Assembly: GCA_963719645.1 (NCBI GenBank)
Contig: CAVRCT010000005.1
Span: 124,001-188,000, forward strand
Direction of reading: 5' to 3'
Origin: CAVRCT01 sp963719645
Lineage (GTDB): Bacteria; Pseudomonadota; Gammaproteobacteria; DSM-16500
Length of the DNA stretch: 64,000 bases
Shown here: positions 16,776 through 25,882 of the stretch, piece after piece
Position numbering within the stretch: position 1 is the stretch's first letter
Layout of the letters: every line of letters starts with the position of its first letter
Notes under the pieces: model-generated
Seen by the model: only the letters and a program-made list of their open reading frames with translations
What the model was told of the DNA's origin: nothing
Database searches by the model: none
Made by a program: the position numbers and the translations under genes

Positions 16776-16838
16776 GTCGTCACTCCTGTCTTTTTATATG
16801 GTTTGCTTTGTGCTTCATTCGGTGATGAAGATTGTTTT

Positions 16839-16973
16839 TATACAAATCCCCCTCAATCCCCCTTTTCCAAAGGGGGAAGCCTACTAAGCAGCAGCTTGAA
16901 TCTTGCTGTTGAAACACAGGCTGCTTCGAAAGCTTCCCCCTTTGGAAAAGGGGGATTGAGGGGGATTTGTATA
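16839..16973. repeat. Family A inverted repeat, copy A3 (uninterrupted)
   Basis: 135 bp with TATACAAATCCCCCTCAATC at the left and its complement at the right. Inner arms AAAGGGGGAAGC and GCTTCCCCCTTT surround about 50 bp containing CTAAGCAGC. It lies between atpC and leucine dehydrogenase and could fold into a long hairpin in either transcript; it may terminate transcription from the ATP operon, though no U-run follows. Confidence 0.88.
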
Positions 16974-17026
16974 AAAAATTATATATAAATCTTCCCGATT
17001 TCTCTTTTAAGTAAACGACAGCGATT

Positions 17027-17452
17027 TTACTTATGCTTTTTCAACTGTCGGATCGCACGAATCATTGCAATGGCTTGTGATAATTCAGCGGTTGCTTTGG
17101 CAATATCCACTTCTGCGTGTTTTTCGGCGAGCATTTTCTCTGCGCGTTCTTTTGCTTGCACCGCAGCGGCTTCATCTAGATCGTGCGCGCGTATCGCTGT
17201 ATCTGCTAACACTGTCACGACATACGGTTGAATTTCCAGCATCCCGCTTGACACATAAAATACTTCTTCTTTCTCATTCGGCAGCAACACCCGGACATTA
17301 CCTGGCTTTAAGGATGTCACTAACGGTGCGTGACCGGGTGAAATACCAATTTCACCCAGCTCGCCGGTGACGAACACCATGGACGCTTGGCCAGAAAAAA
17401 TTTCTGCTTCTGCGCTTGCAATATCTAATCGGAGTGTCACGGCTGTTGTCAT
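17027..17452 (-). CDS. atpC: ATP synthase epsilon subunit
   Basis: 141 residues, standard length. Central-stalk subunit that couples rotation and inhibits ATP hydrolysis. An N-terminal beta-sandwich (LRLDIASAEAEIFSG, GEIGISPGHAPLVTSLKPG, about 5-85) is followed by two C-terminal helices (AAAVQAKERAEKMLAEK and onward). It is the last gene of the operon and starts 17 bases after atpD. Confidence 0.97.
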   Translation of the reverse strand: MTTAVTLRLDIASAEAEIFSGQASMVFVTGELGEIGISPGHAPLVTSLKPGNVRVLLPNEKEEVFYVSSGMLEIQPYVVTVLADTAIRAHDLDEAAAVQAKERAEKMLAEKHAEVDIAKATAELSQAIAMIRAIRQLKKHK

Positions 17453-17469
17453 TTTTTTTAAACCTTACG

Positions 17470-18846
17470 TTACAGTGTTTTTGCTTTCTCGACCGCTTCG
17501 TCAATGGTGCCGACCATGTAGAAAGCTTGTTCGGGCAAGTGATCATATTCACCGGACACAATTCCCTTAAAGCCGCGAATGGTTTCTTTAATCGGTACAT
17601 AACGACCTGGCGTACCCGTAAAGATTTCTGCAACAAAGAAAGGTTGTGACAAAAAGCGCTGAATTTTACGGGCGCGGGTCACGGTCAATCGATCGTCTTC
17701 TGATAATTCATCCATGCCAAGAATCGCAATAATATCTTTTAATTCTTTGTAACGTTGTAATGTTTTTTGCACGGCGCGCGCTACATTGTAATGTTCATCA
17801 CCGACAACCAACGGATCTAATTGACGACTGGTTGAATCCAATGGATCAATCGCCGGGTAAATACCTAATTCCGCGATTTGACGCGACAACACAACGGTTG
17901 CATCTAAGTGAGCGAACGTTGTTGCAGGCGATGGATCGGTTAAATCGTCTGCGGGTACGTAGACAGCTTGCACCGATGTGATCGAACCTGTTTTTGTCGA
18001 TGTGATTCGCTCTTGCAAGGTTCCCATTTCTTCCGCCAAGGTCGGTTGATAACCAACCGCTGAAGGAATACGGCCTAATAATGCAGACACTTCCACACCC
18101 GCCAAGGTATAACGATAAATGTTATCGATAAATAACAAGACGTCACGGCCTTCATCACGGAAACTTTCCGCAATGGTTAATCCTGTTAATGCCACCCGTA
18201 AACGATTACCCGGTGGTTCATTCATTTGACCATAGACTAATGATACTTTGTCCAAGACTTTGGATTCTTTCATTTCGAGGTAGAAATCGTTTCCTTCGCG
18301 CGTTCTTTCGCCGACACCGGCGAAAACGGAATAACCACTGTGCTCGATTGCGATGTTACGAATTAATTCCATCATGTTAACGGTTTTGCCGACGCCTGCG
18401 CCGCCAAACAAACCCACTTTACCGCCTTTCGCAAAAGGGCAAACCAAGTCGATGACTTTGATCCCGGTTTCAAGTAACTCGTCAGAAGCCGCTTGATCAG
18501 CAAAAGCAGGTGGTTCGCGATGAATCGGTAAAAAAGATTCTGTGTTGATTGGACCTGCTTCATCAATTGGACGTCCCAATACATCCATAATGCGTCCCAG
18601 TGTTGGCTTGCCAACTGGCACTGTGATCGGTGCACCGGTGTTGTCAACCGCTAACCCACGGCGTAAACCATCGGTTACACCCATTGCAATCGTGCGAACG
18701 ACGCCATCGCCAAGTTGTTGTTGTACTTCAAGTACAACGTCATTCTCTTGTATCCTGAGAGCATCATATATTTTGGGCACAGCGTCACGTGGAAACTCAA
18801 CGTCGACAACTGCACCAATAATTTCTGCGACATGACCAACACTCAT
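17470..18846 (-). CDS. atpD: ATP synthase beta subunit
   Basis: 458 residues. Catalytic F1 subunit. Walker A GGAGVGKTV (about 149-157), the catalytic glutamate in GERTREGNDFY, Walker B DVLLFIDNIYRYT (about 235-247), and the ADP-binding region ATTFAHLDATVVLSR are all present. It starts 25 bases after the atpG stop. Confidence 0.98.
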   Translation of the reverse strand: MSVGHVAEIIGAVVDVEFPRDAVPKIYDALRIQENDVVLEVQQQLGDGVVRTIAMGVTDGLRRGLAVDNTGAPITVPVGKPTLGRIMDVLGRPIDEAGPINTESFLPIHREPPAFADQAASDELLETGIKVIDLVCPFAKGGKVGLFGGAGVGKTVNMMELIRNIAIEHSGYSVFAGVGERTREGNDFYLEMKESKVLDKVSLVYGQMNEPPGNRLRVALTGLTIAESFRDEGRDVLLFIDNIYRYTLAGVEVSALLGRIPSAVGYQPTLAEEMGTLQERITSTKTGSITSVQAVYVPADDLTDPSPATTFAHLDATVVLSRQIAELGIYPAIDPLDSTSRQLDPLVVGDEHYNVARAVQKTLQRYKELKDIIAILGMDELSEDDRLTVTRARKIQRFLSQPFFVAEIFTGTPGRYVPIKETIRGFKGIVSGEYDHLPEQAFYMVGTIDEAVEKAKTL

Positions 18847-18871
18847 TTCATTTACCTCTAAATTTTAGGTT

Positions 18872-19735
18872 TTATACGACCGCAGCACCGGCAACAATTT
18901 CTGTTAACTCGCGGGTAATCGCCGCTTGGCGCGCTTTGTGATACATCGTTTCTAATTCACTAATTAAATCCGCAGCATTCTCTGTTGCACTTTTCATTGC
19001 AACCATTCGAGCGGCTTGTTCACAAGCAATGTTTTCAATGACGCCGCGATAGACTTGTGATTCTATGTAGCGGGTTAATAATTTACTGACAATTTCTTTC
19101 GCATTATCAGGTTCATAAATATAATCCCAATAATGTTTTAACTGAGTATCTGTCGACGGCACAACCGGCAAAATCGGTTGTAACTGAGGATCTTGCTTCA
19201 TCGTATTGACGAACTCGTTTGAGCATAAATACAATGCATCGATTTCACCGGCTAAATAAGCGTCTAACATGACTTTGACGCTGCCAACTAAATCCATGAC
19301 AGATGGCGCATCCCCTAAATGATCGGTTTGCGCTAACACTTCGCCGCCTAACCGTTTAAAGAATGATTCCGCTTTGGTGCCAATTAAACATAACCTGATA
19401 TCGACTGATTTACTTTTCCATTCTTTGATATCGTAAATCACTTTGCGTAATAAATTGGTGTTTAAACCACCGCACAAACCGCGATCGGTAGAAACAACAA
19501 TATATCCCACTTTTTTAATCTCACGTGTTTGTAAAAAAGGATGCTGATATTCCGGATGCGCTTTGGCTAAATGCCCGATCACTTGCAAAATCTTTTTCGC
19601 ATAGGGTTTAGCATGCTGCATGCGCTCTTGCGCTTTCCGCATTTTGCTGCCCGCCACCATTTCCATCGCACGCGTAATTTTTTGCGTATTCTTAATGCTG
19701 CGAATTTTGGTGCGAATCTCTTTTGCTACTGCCAT
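18872..19735 (-). CDS. atpG: ATP synthase gamma subunit
   Basis: 287 residues. Rotor shaft of F1. The N-terminal helix EIRTKIRSIKNTQKITRAMEMV and C-terminal helix with MKSATENAADLI, which together form the coiled-coil axle, match the family; the central domain has STDRGLCGGLNTNL. It lies between atpA and atpD with 17- and 25-base gaps. Confidence 0.98.
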   Translation of the reverse strand: MAVAKEIRTKIRSIKNTQKITRAMEMVAGSKMRKAQERMQHAKPYAKKILQVIGHLAKAHPEYQHPFLQTREIKKVGYIVVSTDRGLCGGLNTNLLRKVIYDIKEWKSKSVDIRLCLIGTKAESFFKRLGGEVLAQTDHLGDAPSVMDLVGSVKVMLDAYLAGEIDALYLCSNEFVNTMKQDPQLQPILPVVPSTDTQLKHYWDYIYEPDNAKEIVSKLLTRYIESQVYRGVIENIACEQAARMVAMKSATENAADLISELETMYHKARQAAITRELTEIVAGAAVV

Positions 19736-19752
19736 GCGCCGCTATCCTATGA

Positions 19753-21303
19753 TTACCAAATGTGTGATTTTTTAAACGTTTCAACGACGCCACGCAGTGT
19801 TTTCGCAATTTCGTCATTGTAATCGCCCGTGCTATTGAGTTTTTCAACCAATGGCCCCTGTGTTTGCTTGAAGTAGCTTAATAAGTCATGTTCAAATTCC
19901 GCTAACTTATCTAAAGGCACATCGTCTAAGAAGCCTTGATCGGCCGCAAACAAAATGATCGCCATTTCTGCAACGGGCAACGGTTGGTATTGCTTTTGCT
20001 TCATGATTTCTGTGATGCGTTGACCGCGCTCTAATTGTTTTCGGGTTGACTCATCCAAATCCGATAAAAATTGTGAAAACGCAGCTAATTCACGATATTG
20101 CGCGAGCGCTAACCGTACACCGCCTGCCAATTTTTTAATGATTTTGGTTTGTGCTGCCCCACCGACACGCGACACCGACAAGCCAGCGTTGATTGCGGGA
20201 CGAATACCTGAATTAAATAAATCGGTTTCTAAAAAGATTTGCCCATCGGTAATCGAAATCACATTGGTAGAAACGAATGCAGATACGTCACCTGCTTGTG
20301 TTTCAATGATAGGTAACGCGGTTAATGAACCCGTCTTATTTTTCACTTTGCCGTCGGTTAATTTTTCAACGTACAATTCATTTACGCGAGAGGCTCGTTC
20401 TAACAAGCGTGAATGCAAGTAAAAGATATCGCCTGGATATGCTTCACGACCGGGTGGACGGCGTAATAAAAGCGAAATTTGACGGTATGCCCACGCTTGC
20501 TTGGTTAAGTCATCATACACAATCAATGCATCTTCACCTTTGTCGCGGAAATATTCGCCCATCGTGCAACCTGCATAAGGCGCGATGAATTGTAATGCAG
20601 CCGCTTCGGCTGCCGATGCGGCAACAACAATTGTATGAGCCATTGCACCGTGTTCTTCTAATTTACGCACGACAGAGGCAACTGAAGATGCTTTCTGGCC
20701 AATTGCCACATAAATACATTTTACGCCTGTGCCACGTTGATTAATGATCGCATCAATGGCCACTGCGGTTTTACCAGTTTGACGATCACCGATGATTAAT
20801 TCACGCTGACCTCGACCCACTGGCACCATGGCATCAATTGCTTTGATCCCGGTTTGCATTGGCTGAGAAACCGGTTGACGATGCAACACACCCGGCGCGA
20901 CTTTTTCGACAGGGGCTGTTTGCGTTGTTGCAATCGGCCCTTTGCCGTCGATCGGATTACCTAATGCATCCACGACGCGGCCTAATAGCGCTTCACCGAC
21001 CGGCACTTCTAAAATTCTGCCGGTGCAGCGGGCAACTTGTCCTTCGGCTAAATGGTCGGCTCGACCCAACACCACTGCGCCGACATAGTCGCGCTCTAGG
21101 TTTAATGCCAAACCATAGGTGTTTTCATCAAATTGGATCATTTCACCCTGCATGACATCAGCGAGACCGTGAATTCGCACAATGCCGTCTTTGAGACTGA
21201 CAATGGTACCTTCTGTGCGAATTTCAGCACTGATATCAAATTTTTGGATTCGCTGTTTAATCAGTTCACTGATTTCAGATGGACTTAATTGCGTATGCTG
21301 CAT
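19753..21303 (-). CDS. atpA: ATP synthase alpha subunit
   Basis: 516 residues. Non-catalytic nucleotide-binding F1 subunit. Walker A GDRQTGKTAVAID (about 170-182), the signature PAINAGLSVSRVGGAAQ near residue 365, and the N-terminal LSPSEISELIKQRIQ are present. It starts 12 bases after the atpH stop. Confidence 0.98.
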   Translation of the reverse strand: MQHTQLSPSEISELIKQRIQKFDISAEIRTEGTIVSLKDGIVRIHGLADVMQGEMIQFDENTYGLALNLERDYVGAVVLGRADHLAEGQVARCTGRILEVPVGEALLGRVVDALGNPIDGKGPIATTQTAPVEKVAPGVLHRQPVSQPMQTGIKAIDAMVPVGRGQRELIIGDRQTGKTAVAIDAIINQRGTGVKCIYVAIGQKASSVASVVRKLEEHGAMAHTIVVAASAAEAAALQFIAPYAGCTMGEYFRDKGEDALIVYDDLTKQAWAYRQISLLLRRPPGREAYPGDIFYLHSRLLERASRVNELYVEKLTDGKVKNKTGSLTALPIIETQAGDVSAFVSTNVISITDGQIFLETDLFNSGIRPAINAGLSVSRVGGAAQTKIIKKLAGGVRLALAQYRELAAFSQFLSDLDESTRKQLERGQRITEIMKQKQYQPLPVAEMAIILFAADQGFLDDVPLDKLAEFEHDLLSYFKQTQGPLVEKLNSTGDYNDEIAKTLRGVVETFKKSHIW

Positions 21304-21315
21304 AGACCGGTACCT

Positions 21316-21861
21316 TCAAGAAATTCCAGAAATAAATTCAACCAAGCGGTTTAACTTGCCGCGGACTGAACCATCAATCACATTATCACCCGCGCGAATA
21401 ATCGCGCCGCCCAAAATAGCCGTGTCAATTCGACACGCTAACTTCACTTTACGTTGCAATCGCTTTGTCAGCGCTTGCACTAAATTTTGTTGATATCGTT
21501 CATCTAATGCCACCGCAGAGATCACTTCTACATCCACCGTTTTTTCTGAGTCTGCGCGATAGTCTTTGAATAAAGACGCAATCTCCGGCAATGCGGATAA
21601 GCGATAATTCTCTGCCAGCAATTTGATAAAATTTGTTTTTTCAGGATCTAAGACGGCTGCTAAAACAGAACAATATAATTCTGCATGCTGCGCCGTCGTG
21701 AACGCTGGATTTGTTAAAAAACGCGTGACCTCTTTGCTCTTCGTGACAACAGCCGCCGCTTGCAGCATATTTTCCCACGCAGGAATACCCTGATGCGCAG
21801 CAGCATATTCAAATGCTGCGACAGCGTAAGGTCTTGCTTGTGTCGTTATATTCCCAGTCAT
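21316..21861 (-). CDS. atpH: ATP synthase delta subunit (OSCP)
   Basis: 181 residues. Connects the peripheral stalk to the top of F1. The N-terminal ARPYAVAAFEYA and the C-terminal ILGGAIIRAGDNVIDGSVRG are the family signatures. Start and atpF stop share a base, so translation is coupled. Confidence 0.97.
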   Translation of the reverse strand: MTGNITTQARPYAVAAFEYAAAHQGIPAWENMLQAAAVVTKSKEVTRFLTNPAFTTAQHAELYCSVLAAVLDPEKTNFIKLLAENYRLSALPEIASLFKDYRADSEKTVDVEVISAVALDERYQQNLVQALTKRLQRKVKLACRIDTAILGGAIIRAGDNVIDGSVRGKLNRLVEFISGIS

Positions 21862-22331
21862 TATATTTCCGCAGCAAATTCATTTAATAAAGCGGTGTGG
21901 GCTGATGCATCTAAATTACGCTGAATCATTTTTTCAGCGGCAGCAACTGCTAAGGTAGCCAATTGTTTGCGTAACTCATCTTTGGTGCGCGTGATTTCGC
22001 GAGCAATTTCATCTTGTGCGCGATCAACAATCCGCTTGCTCTCCAGTCGCGCAGCATCTTTTGCCTCATCGACAATGACGCTGCCACGGTGATGCGCTTG
22101 ATCAACAATCTGCGTGGCTTCCTGTTTCGCATCGCGAAGAATGGTTAATGCTTTATGCTCAGCCATTTCAAGTTCGCGGTTACCGCGCTCTGCTGCTTCC
22201 AATCCGGCAGCGATTTTTTTCTCGCGGTCCAGCATCGCTTTCGTAATGGGCGGCCACACAAAACGCTTCGTGAACCATACCAAGAGCACAAACGTGATTA
22301 ACTGGCCGATTAAAGTTGCATTAATCTCCAT
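21861..22331 (-). CDS. atpF: ATP synthase subunit b
   Basis: 156 residues. Peripheral stalk. One N-terminal membrane helix (about 5-24, TLIGQLITFVLLVWFTKRFV) is followed by KFVWPPI-like residues and a long charged helix to the C-terminus. It starts 15 bases after atpE. Confidence 0.97.
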   Translation of the reverse strand: MEINATLIGQLITFVLLVWFTKRFVWPPITKAMLDREKKIAAGLEAAERGNRELEMAEHKALTILRDAKQEATQIVDQAHHRGSVIVDEAKDAARLESKRIVDRAQDEIAREITRTKDELRKQLATLAVAAAEKMIQRNLDASAHTALLNEFAAEI

Positions 22332-22346
22332 TCTCTATCCTCTGTC

Positions 22347-22652
22347 TTATTGAGTCGCTGTTTGTTGAGCTGCATTTAATACGGCAGTGACAAATGGGTT
22401 TTTTGAAGCAAACAAAAGATATAAGCCCATTGCAATTGAAATCACGGCGAACGCGTCGACGAGACCTGCCACAATAAACATACGCACCATCAACATGGGT
22501 GACAATTCAGGCTGACGCGCGACACCTTCTAAAAACTTTCCGCCTAAGATACCGAAACCGATTGCGGTACCGAGTGACGATAAGCCTAGCAACAACCCGA
22601 CTGATACGGCGGTAAAGCCTTGTACTTGACCAATAACACTTGCAATATCCAT
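22347..22652 (-). CDS. atpE: ATP synthase subunit c
   Basis: 101 residues, slightly longer than E. coli (79) because of extra N- and C-terminal residues. Two membrane helices; the ion-binding carboxylate is Asp66 in FIVAGLVDAFAVI. The polar loop is ARQPELSPM. The second-helix environment lacks the polar ion-ligand set of Na+-dependent enzymes, so proton use is expected. Its ring rotates against subunit a. Confidence 0.97.
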   Translation of the reverse strand: MDIASVIGQVQGFTAVSVGLLLGLSSLGTAIGFGILGGKFLEGVARQPELSPMLMVRMFIVAGLVDAFAVISIAMGLYLLFASKNPFVTAVLNAAQQTATQ

Positions 22653-22680
22653 GAGATCTCCTAAATTTTAATAACCTTTT

Positions 22681-23472
22681 TTAATGTGAATCGTGTGCCA
22701 TGCTTATATACACAATCGTCAACATCATAAAAATAAATGCTTGGATTGTGATAATAAGAATGTGAAAAATCGCCCAAATTCCACCTGGCAACCACTGTGC
22801 CCACGGCGGCATCAGTGCAATCAAAATAAAAATCAATTCGCCGGCGAACATGTTGCCGAATAACCGCAGCGCCAGTGTAAAGGGTTTTGTTATTTCTTCA
22901 AGTATGCGAAACGGTACATTCAAGAAAAAGAGATACGGTCCAAAGGGCTTCGTCAAAATTTCTTTGCCCAAAGAAAACCCTTTGACAACAACATTGTAAA
23001 AAACAATGAGTACAAAAATGCAAATCGACATTGCAAACGTCGCATTGGGATCCGCGGTAGGAACCACTTTAAAATGCTTCACGCCAAACAGATTTAAAAC
23101 GCGCGGGATCAAATCAACCGGCAACAGATCCATCATGTTCATAGCAAAAATCCACAAAAACACAGTTAATGCGAGCGGACCCAGTAATTGGCTTTTACCG
23201 TGATACGATTCATGAACCGTTTGCTGAACAAACTCAAAGACGATTTCGCAAAAATTTTGCAGTTTGCCAGGTACGCCTGTCTGCATTCGCACAGCAATCC
23301 AACGCAAAACACCTGCTAATATCAAACCAAGCACAATGGAGACACACAAAGTATCTAAATTGACTGACCAGAAACTGGATGCGCCCAATTTCCACGTCGG
23401 TACATCAAACACCAAATGGTCTAAGTGATGTTGAATATAATCGCCTGAAGTTAATGTTTCCACTTCACTCAT
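22681..23472 (-). CDS. atpB: ATP synthase subunit a
   Basis: 263 residues, five or six membrane helices. The essential arginine lies in FTLALRLFGNMFAGELI (about 198-214), and the proton-channel helix ends with QAFIFMMLTIVYI. It overlaps the atpI stop by four bases. Confidence 0.97.
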   Translation of the reverse strand: MSEVETLTSGDYIQHHLDHLVFDVPTWKLGASSFWSVNLDTLCVSIVLGLILAGVLRWIAVRMQTGVPGKLQNFCEIVFEFVQQTVHESYHGKSQLLGPLALTVFLWIFAMNMMDLLPVDLIPRVLNLFGVKHFKVVPTADPNATFAMSICIFVLIVFYNVVVKGFSLGKEILTKPFGPYLFFLNVPFRILEEITKPFTLALRLFGNMFAGELIFILIALMPPWAQWLPGGIWAIFHILIITIQAFIFMMLTIVYISMAHDSH

Positions 23473-23870
23473 TGGCTACTCACCCCTGCTTGCCGAGAAA
23501 GATAAACAATTGCTGCAACCCAAAATGCGACGATTGCGCCGACATATCCGATTAACACCGACGAAAAGGTGACCGGCAAATACTTGGCAATCAGTACAAA
23601 AAGTACAGCACTCAATAATAATTTAAACGCTTCGCCTGCAAAAAAAGCGAGGACAAACTCTTTAGCGGCTCTGATCCGTGTTTTGCCAAAAACCCGCAGG
23701 ACAAAAAAAAGAGTTGGTAGCCAATAGGCTAGTCCGCCCAATCCAACGGAAATTGCACTTTTGAAGCCTTGCGCTAACAATAAAATTACGGCTAGCCCTG
23801 CGATCAAACCTAGCTGCAAATATATAATCCGATATAATTCTTTTTTAATTTGTAATCCAGTTCCTGCCAC
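23469..23870 (-). CDS. atpI: ATP synthase-associated protein I
   Basis: 133 residues with four predicted membrane helices (about 15-30, 38-55, 73-92, 100-120). AtpI assists c-ring assembly in several bacteria. It is the first gene of the ATP operon. A GTG start at 23870 is preceded by GAGG seven bases upstream, and a strong promoter lies about 40 bases before it. Confidence 0.9.
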   Translation of the reverse strand: MAGTGLQIKKELYRIIYLQLGLIAGLAVILLLAQGFKSAISVGLGGLAYWLPTLFFVLRVFGKTRIRAAKEFVLAFFAGEAFKLLLSAVLFVLIAKYLPVTFSSVLIGYVGAIVAFWVAAIVYLSRQAGVSSQ

Positions 23871-23911
23871 TTCAAAGCCTCGTGGGACAGCCGTTTCGGA
23901 GAATTCGGGCG

Positions 23912-23940
23912 AGTATAATGACTTTTTGCGCGGTCTGCAA
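23912..23940 (-). promoter_or_regulatory. Sigma70-type promoter of the ATP synthase operon
   Basis: On the minus strand TTGCAG (23940-23935), 17 bases, then TATACT (23917-23912). Predicted transcription begins about 35 bases before the atpI GTG. Spacing and both hexamers are close to consensus, so constitutive expression is likely. Confidence 0.75.
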
Positions 23941-24043
23941 TGCGTTAATCAGCAATTTCAAATGATTTCATCGAGCGGTCGTGCTTAAGAATGTGCTTCG
24001 CCTGTGAGCTCCCTCGGAGGAGCTAAGATATGCGCACAATTTA

Positions 24044-24235
24044 TTTGCTTAGAACGCCTTCCCCGCAGGGGGAAGGTGGCCGACAGGCCGGATGGGGGGG
24101 GATAAAAAAACGCAAGGAATCTTAGCAAAGAAATGACAAAAGCAGCAAGAGAGCCATGGTTGAAAATATTATTTTGATTCCCCCATCCGGCCTGTCGGCC
24201 ACCTTCCCCCTGTGGGTGAAGGCATTCTAAGCAAA
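24044..24235. repeat. Family D inverted repeat between atpI and the outer-membrane gene
   Basis: Arms of about 55 bases: TTTGCTTAGAACGCCTTC... and its near complement at 24184-24235, including CCGGCCTGTCGGCCACCTTC, surrounding about 80 bp. The motif is common in interspersed repeats of many bacteria. A fragment (GGAAGGCGTTCTAAGC) recurs at 24268-24283. An apparent ORF across it is repeat-derived. No gene in 23871-24327 apart from the promoter. Confidence 0.85.
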
Positions 24236-24327
24236 ATTTCCTTAGCTTGACGCGTATGCCCTGCAGGGAAGGCGTTCTAAGCAAACAATTTGCATGCATA
24301 ATTTCCTTCTTAAGCACTCAAAAAACC

Positions 24328-24870
24328 TCAACCCAGAAACTGATAAATCGCACCCAAGCCAATTTCATTGGATTTCGCGGAACCCAGGCCGGCAATGGAG
24401 CGATACGACGTATAAATATATTCGGCGCGATAACTCCAGTTGGGTGTAATAGCGCCTTGCACCCCCACCCCTAATTGACCGCCATTTTTATTGACATTGG
24501 GACCGCTAAATTCAGTATTCACAATCCCTAATCGAGCAAACCCAATCATTTGATTATCCAGCACGATACCGGGCAACAAGCTCGCGCCAAATGAGTGGGT
24601 GACTCTTGCACTGGAATGACTGCCATGATTATCTGAAAAAGTAATCGTTGTCGGAACCGCAAAAATTTCACCGGCTAAATAAAAGTCATCCGATAACCCT
24701 TGATAACCAAACCCCAGACGCGGACTCAAGCCAGTAAAATTGCTATGACTGGCACTGATGTGCTGAACCAACACACTCGGCCCCATATACAAACCGTCTG
24801 CATAAATCGCCTGAGAACCCATGAGCAACGAGATGAGCGATGATGCGAATAAAATTCTTTTTAAAAACAT
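24328..24870 (-). CDS. Outer-membrane beta-barrel protein (porin-like)
   Basis: 180 residues from the Met at 24870, chosen because it gives a clean signal peptide (MFLKRILFASSLISLLMGSQ, cleavage expected after IYA at about 25) and does not overlap parB; AGGGAA precedes it. The mature part has alternating hydrophobic residues and short turns of an eight-stranded barrel (YMGPSVLVQHI, LSPRLGFGYQG, YRAEYIYTSYRSI) and ends with an aromatic-final strand GLGAIYQFLG. Similar to OmpW/OmpA-like small barrels; ligand and role unknown. It lies 19 bases after parB. Confidence 0.75.
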   Translation of the reverse strand: MFLKRILFASSLISLLMGSQAIYADGLYMGPSVLVQHISASHSNFTGLSPRLGFGYQGLSDDFYLAGEIFAVPTTITFSDNHGSHSSARVTHSFGASLLPGIVLDNQMIGFARLGIVNTEFSGPNVNKNGGQLGVGVQGAITPNWSYRAEYIYTSYRSIAGLGSAKSNEIGLGAIYQFLG

Positions 24871-24889
24871 TTCAGCTTCCCTAGAGTGT

Positions 24890-25750
24890 CTATTGTAAAT
24901 ATTCCAAAATCGCATCCAGTTCTCTTAAATTACTATAGTGAATCACAACCTTACCTTTGCCTTTGGAATTACAATTGATTGCAACATTCATCTTTAATCG
25001 ATTGGTAATATCCTGCTGCAAACGCGCGATATCAGGGTCAACTGCTTTCGGTAAATTGGGTAACTTGGGCATCTGTAACCGTTTCACCAGCTCTTCTGCC
25101 TCTCTGACGGACATACCTTTTTCGACGATGGTTTGCGCCGCATCCACTTGGGTAACTTCGGGCAAGGTCAATAATGCACGCGCATGCCCCATTTCGATAT
25201 CTCCATGCTCTAACAAGGTTTTGACTTCTTCTGTCAACGAGATCAAACGCAGCAAATTCGTCACCGTCGCCCGCGACTTGCCAACCGCATCCGCGACTTG
25301 TTGATGCGTCATAGCAAATTCTTCTAATAAACGCTGTAATGCCATGGCTTCTTCAATTGGGTTTAAACTTTCCCGCTGGATGTTTTCAATTAATGCAATT
25401 GCAATGGCTGCTTCATCCGGAATGTCTCGAATAATGGCTGGAATTTCGTTCAAGCCAGCTAGCTGTGATGCGCGCCAACGTCTTTCCCCCGCTACAATTT
25501 CATAACGTCCACCCAGCAAGTGACGGACGACGATGGGTTGAATGACACCTTGAGAACGAATGGAGCTGGCTAAATCTTCCAATGTCTCGGGATCCATTTC
25601 TCGGCGAGGCTGGTATTTGCCGCGCTGAATTCTTTCGATAGGTAACATGCTGTACTTATCTCGACTGGGCTCGACGGCGCTATCCACCTGGCTGCCTGAA
25701 CCGATTAATAAAGCATCTAGTGACTTACCTAACCCGCGTTTTTTAGCCAT
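24890..25750 (-). CDS. parB: Chromosome-partitioning protein ParB
   Basis: 286 residues. A CTP-dependent clamp that loads at parS sites and spreads. ParB/Srx domain with QPRREMDPETLEDLA (about 48-62), the CTP-binding GERRWRASQLAG motif (about 87-98), helix-turn-helix MTHQQVADAVGKSRATVTN (about 142-160), and a C-terminal dimerisation domain are all present. It starts with GLGKSLDALL, typical of chromosomal ParB. parA normally lies directly upstream, but here the next gene upstream is divergent and unrelated. Confidence 0.95.
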   Translation of the reverse strand: MAKKRGLGKSLDALLIGSGSQVDSAVEPSRDKYSMLPIERIQRGKYQPRREMDPETLEDLASSIRSQGVIQPIVVRHLLGGRYEIVAGERRWRASQLAGLNEIPAIIRDIPDEAAIAIALIENIQRESLNPIEEAMALQRLLEEFAMTHQQVADAVGKSRATVTNLLRLISLTEEVKTLLEHGDIEMGHARALLTLPEVTQVDAAQTIVEKGMSVREAEELVKRLQMPKLPNLPKAVDPDIARLQQDITNRLKMNVAINCNSKGKGKVVIHYSNLRELDAILEYLQ

Positions 25751-25882
25751 GACGTCGTCCTTTAGACAATACTAAGCAACATAGTAATCAATCGTGTGCC
25801 TCAGTGCAATTTTTGCTTTATGGTTATGCCTGATCCGCGTAGAATTTTGGCACCACCCCTTCTCTAACGAAAAGATGCCTGC

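Noticed and set aside
23985..24317. Open frame of 110 codons on the minus strand before atpI
   Set aside because: It runs through both arms of the family D inverted repeat and has a composition typical of the repeat (poly-Pro/Gly), with no ribosome site.
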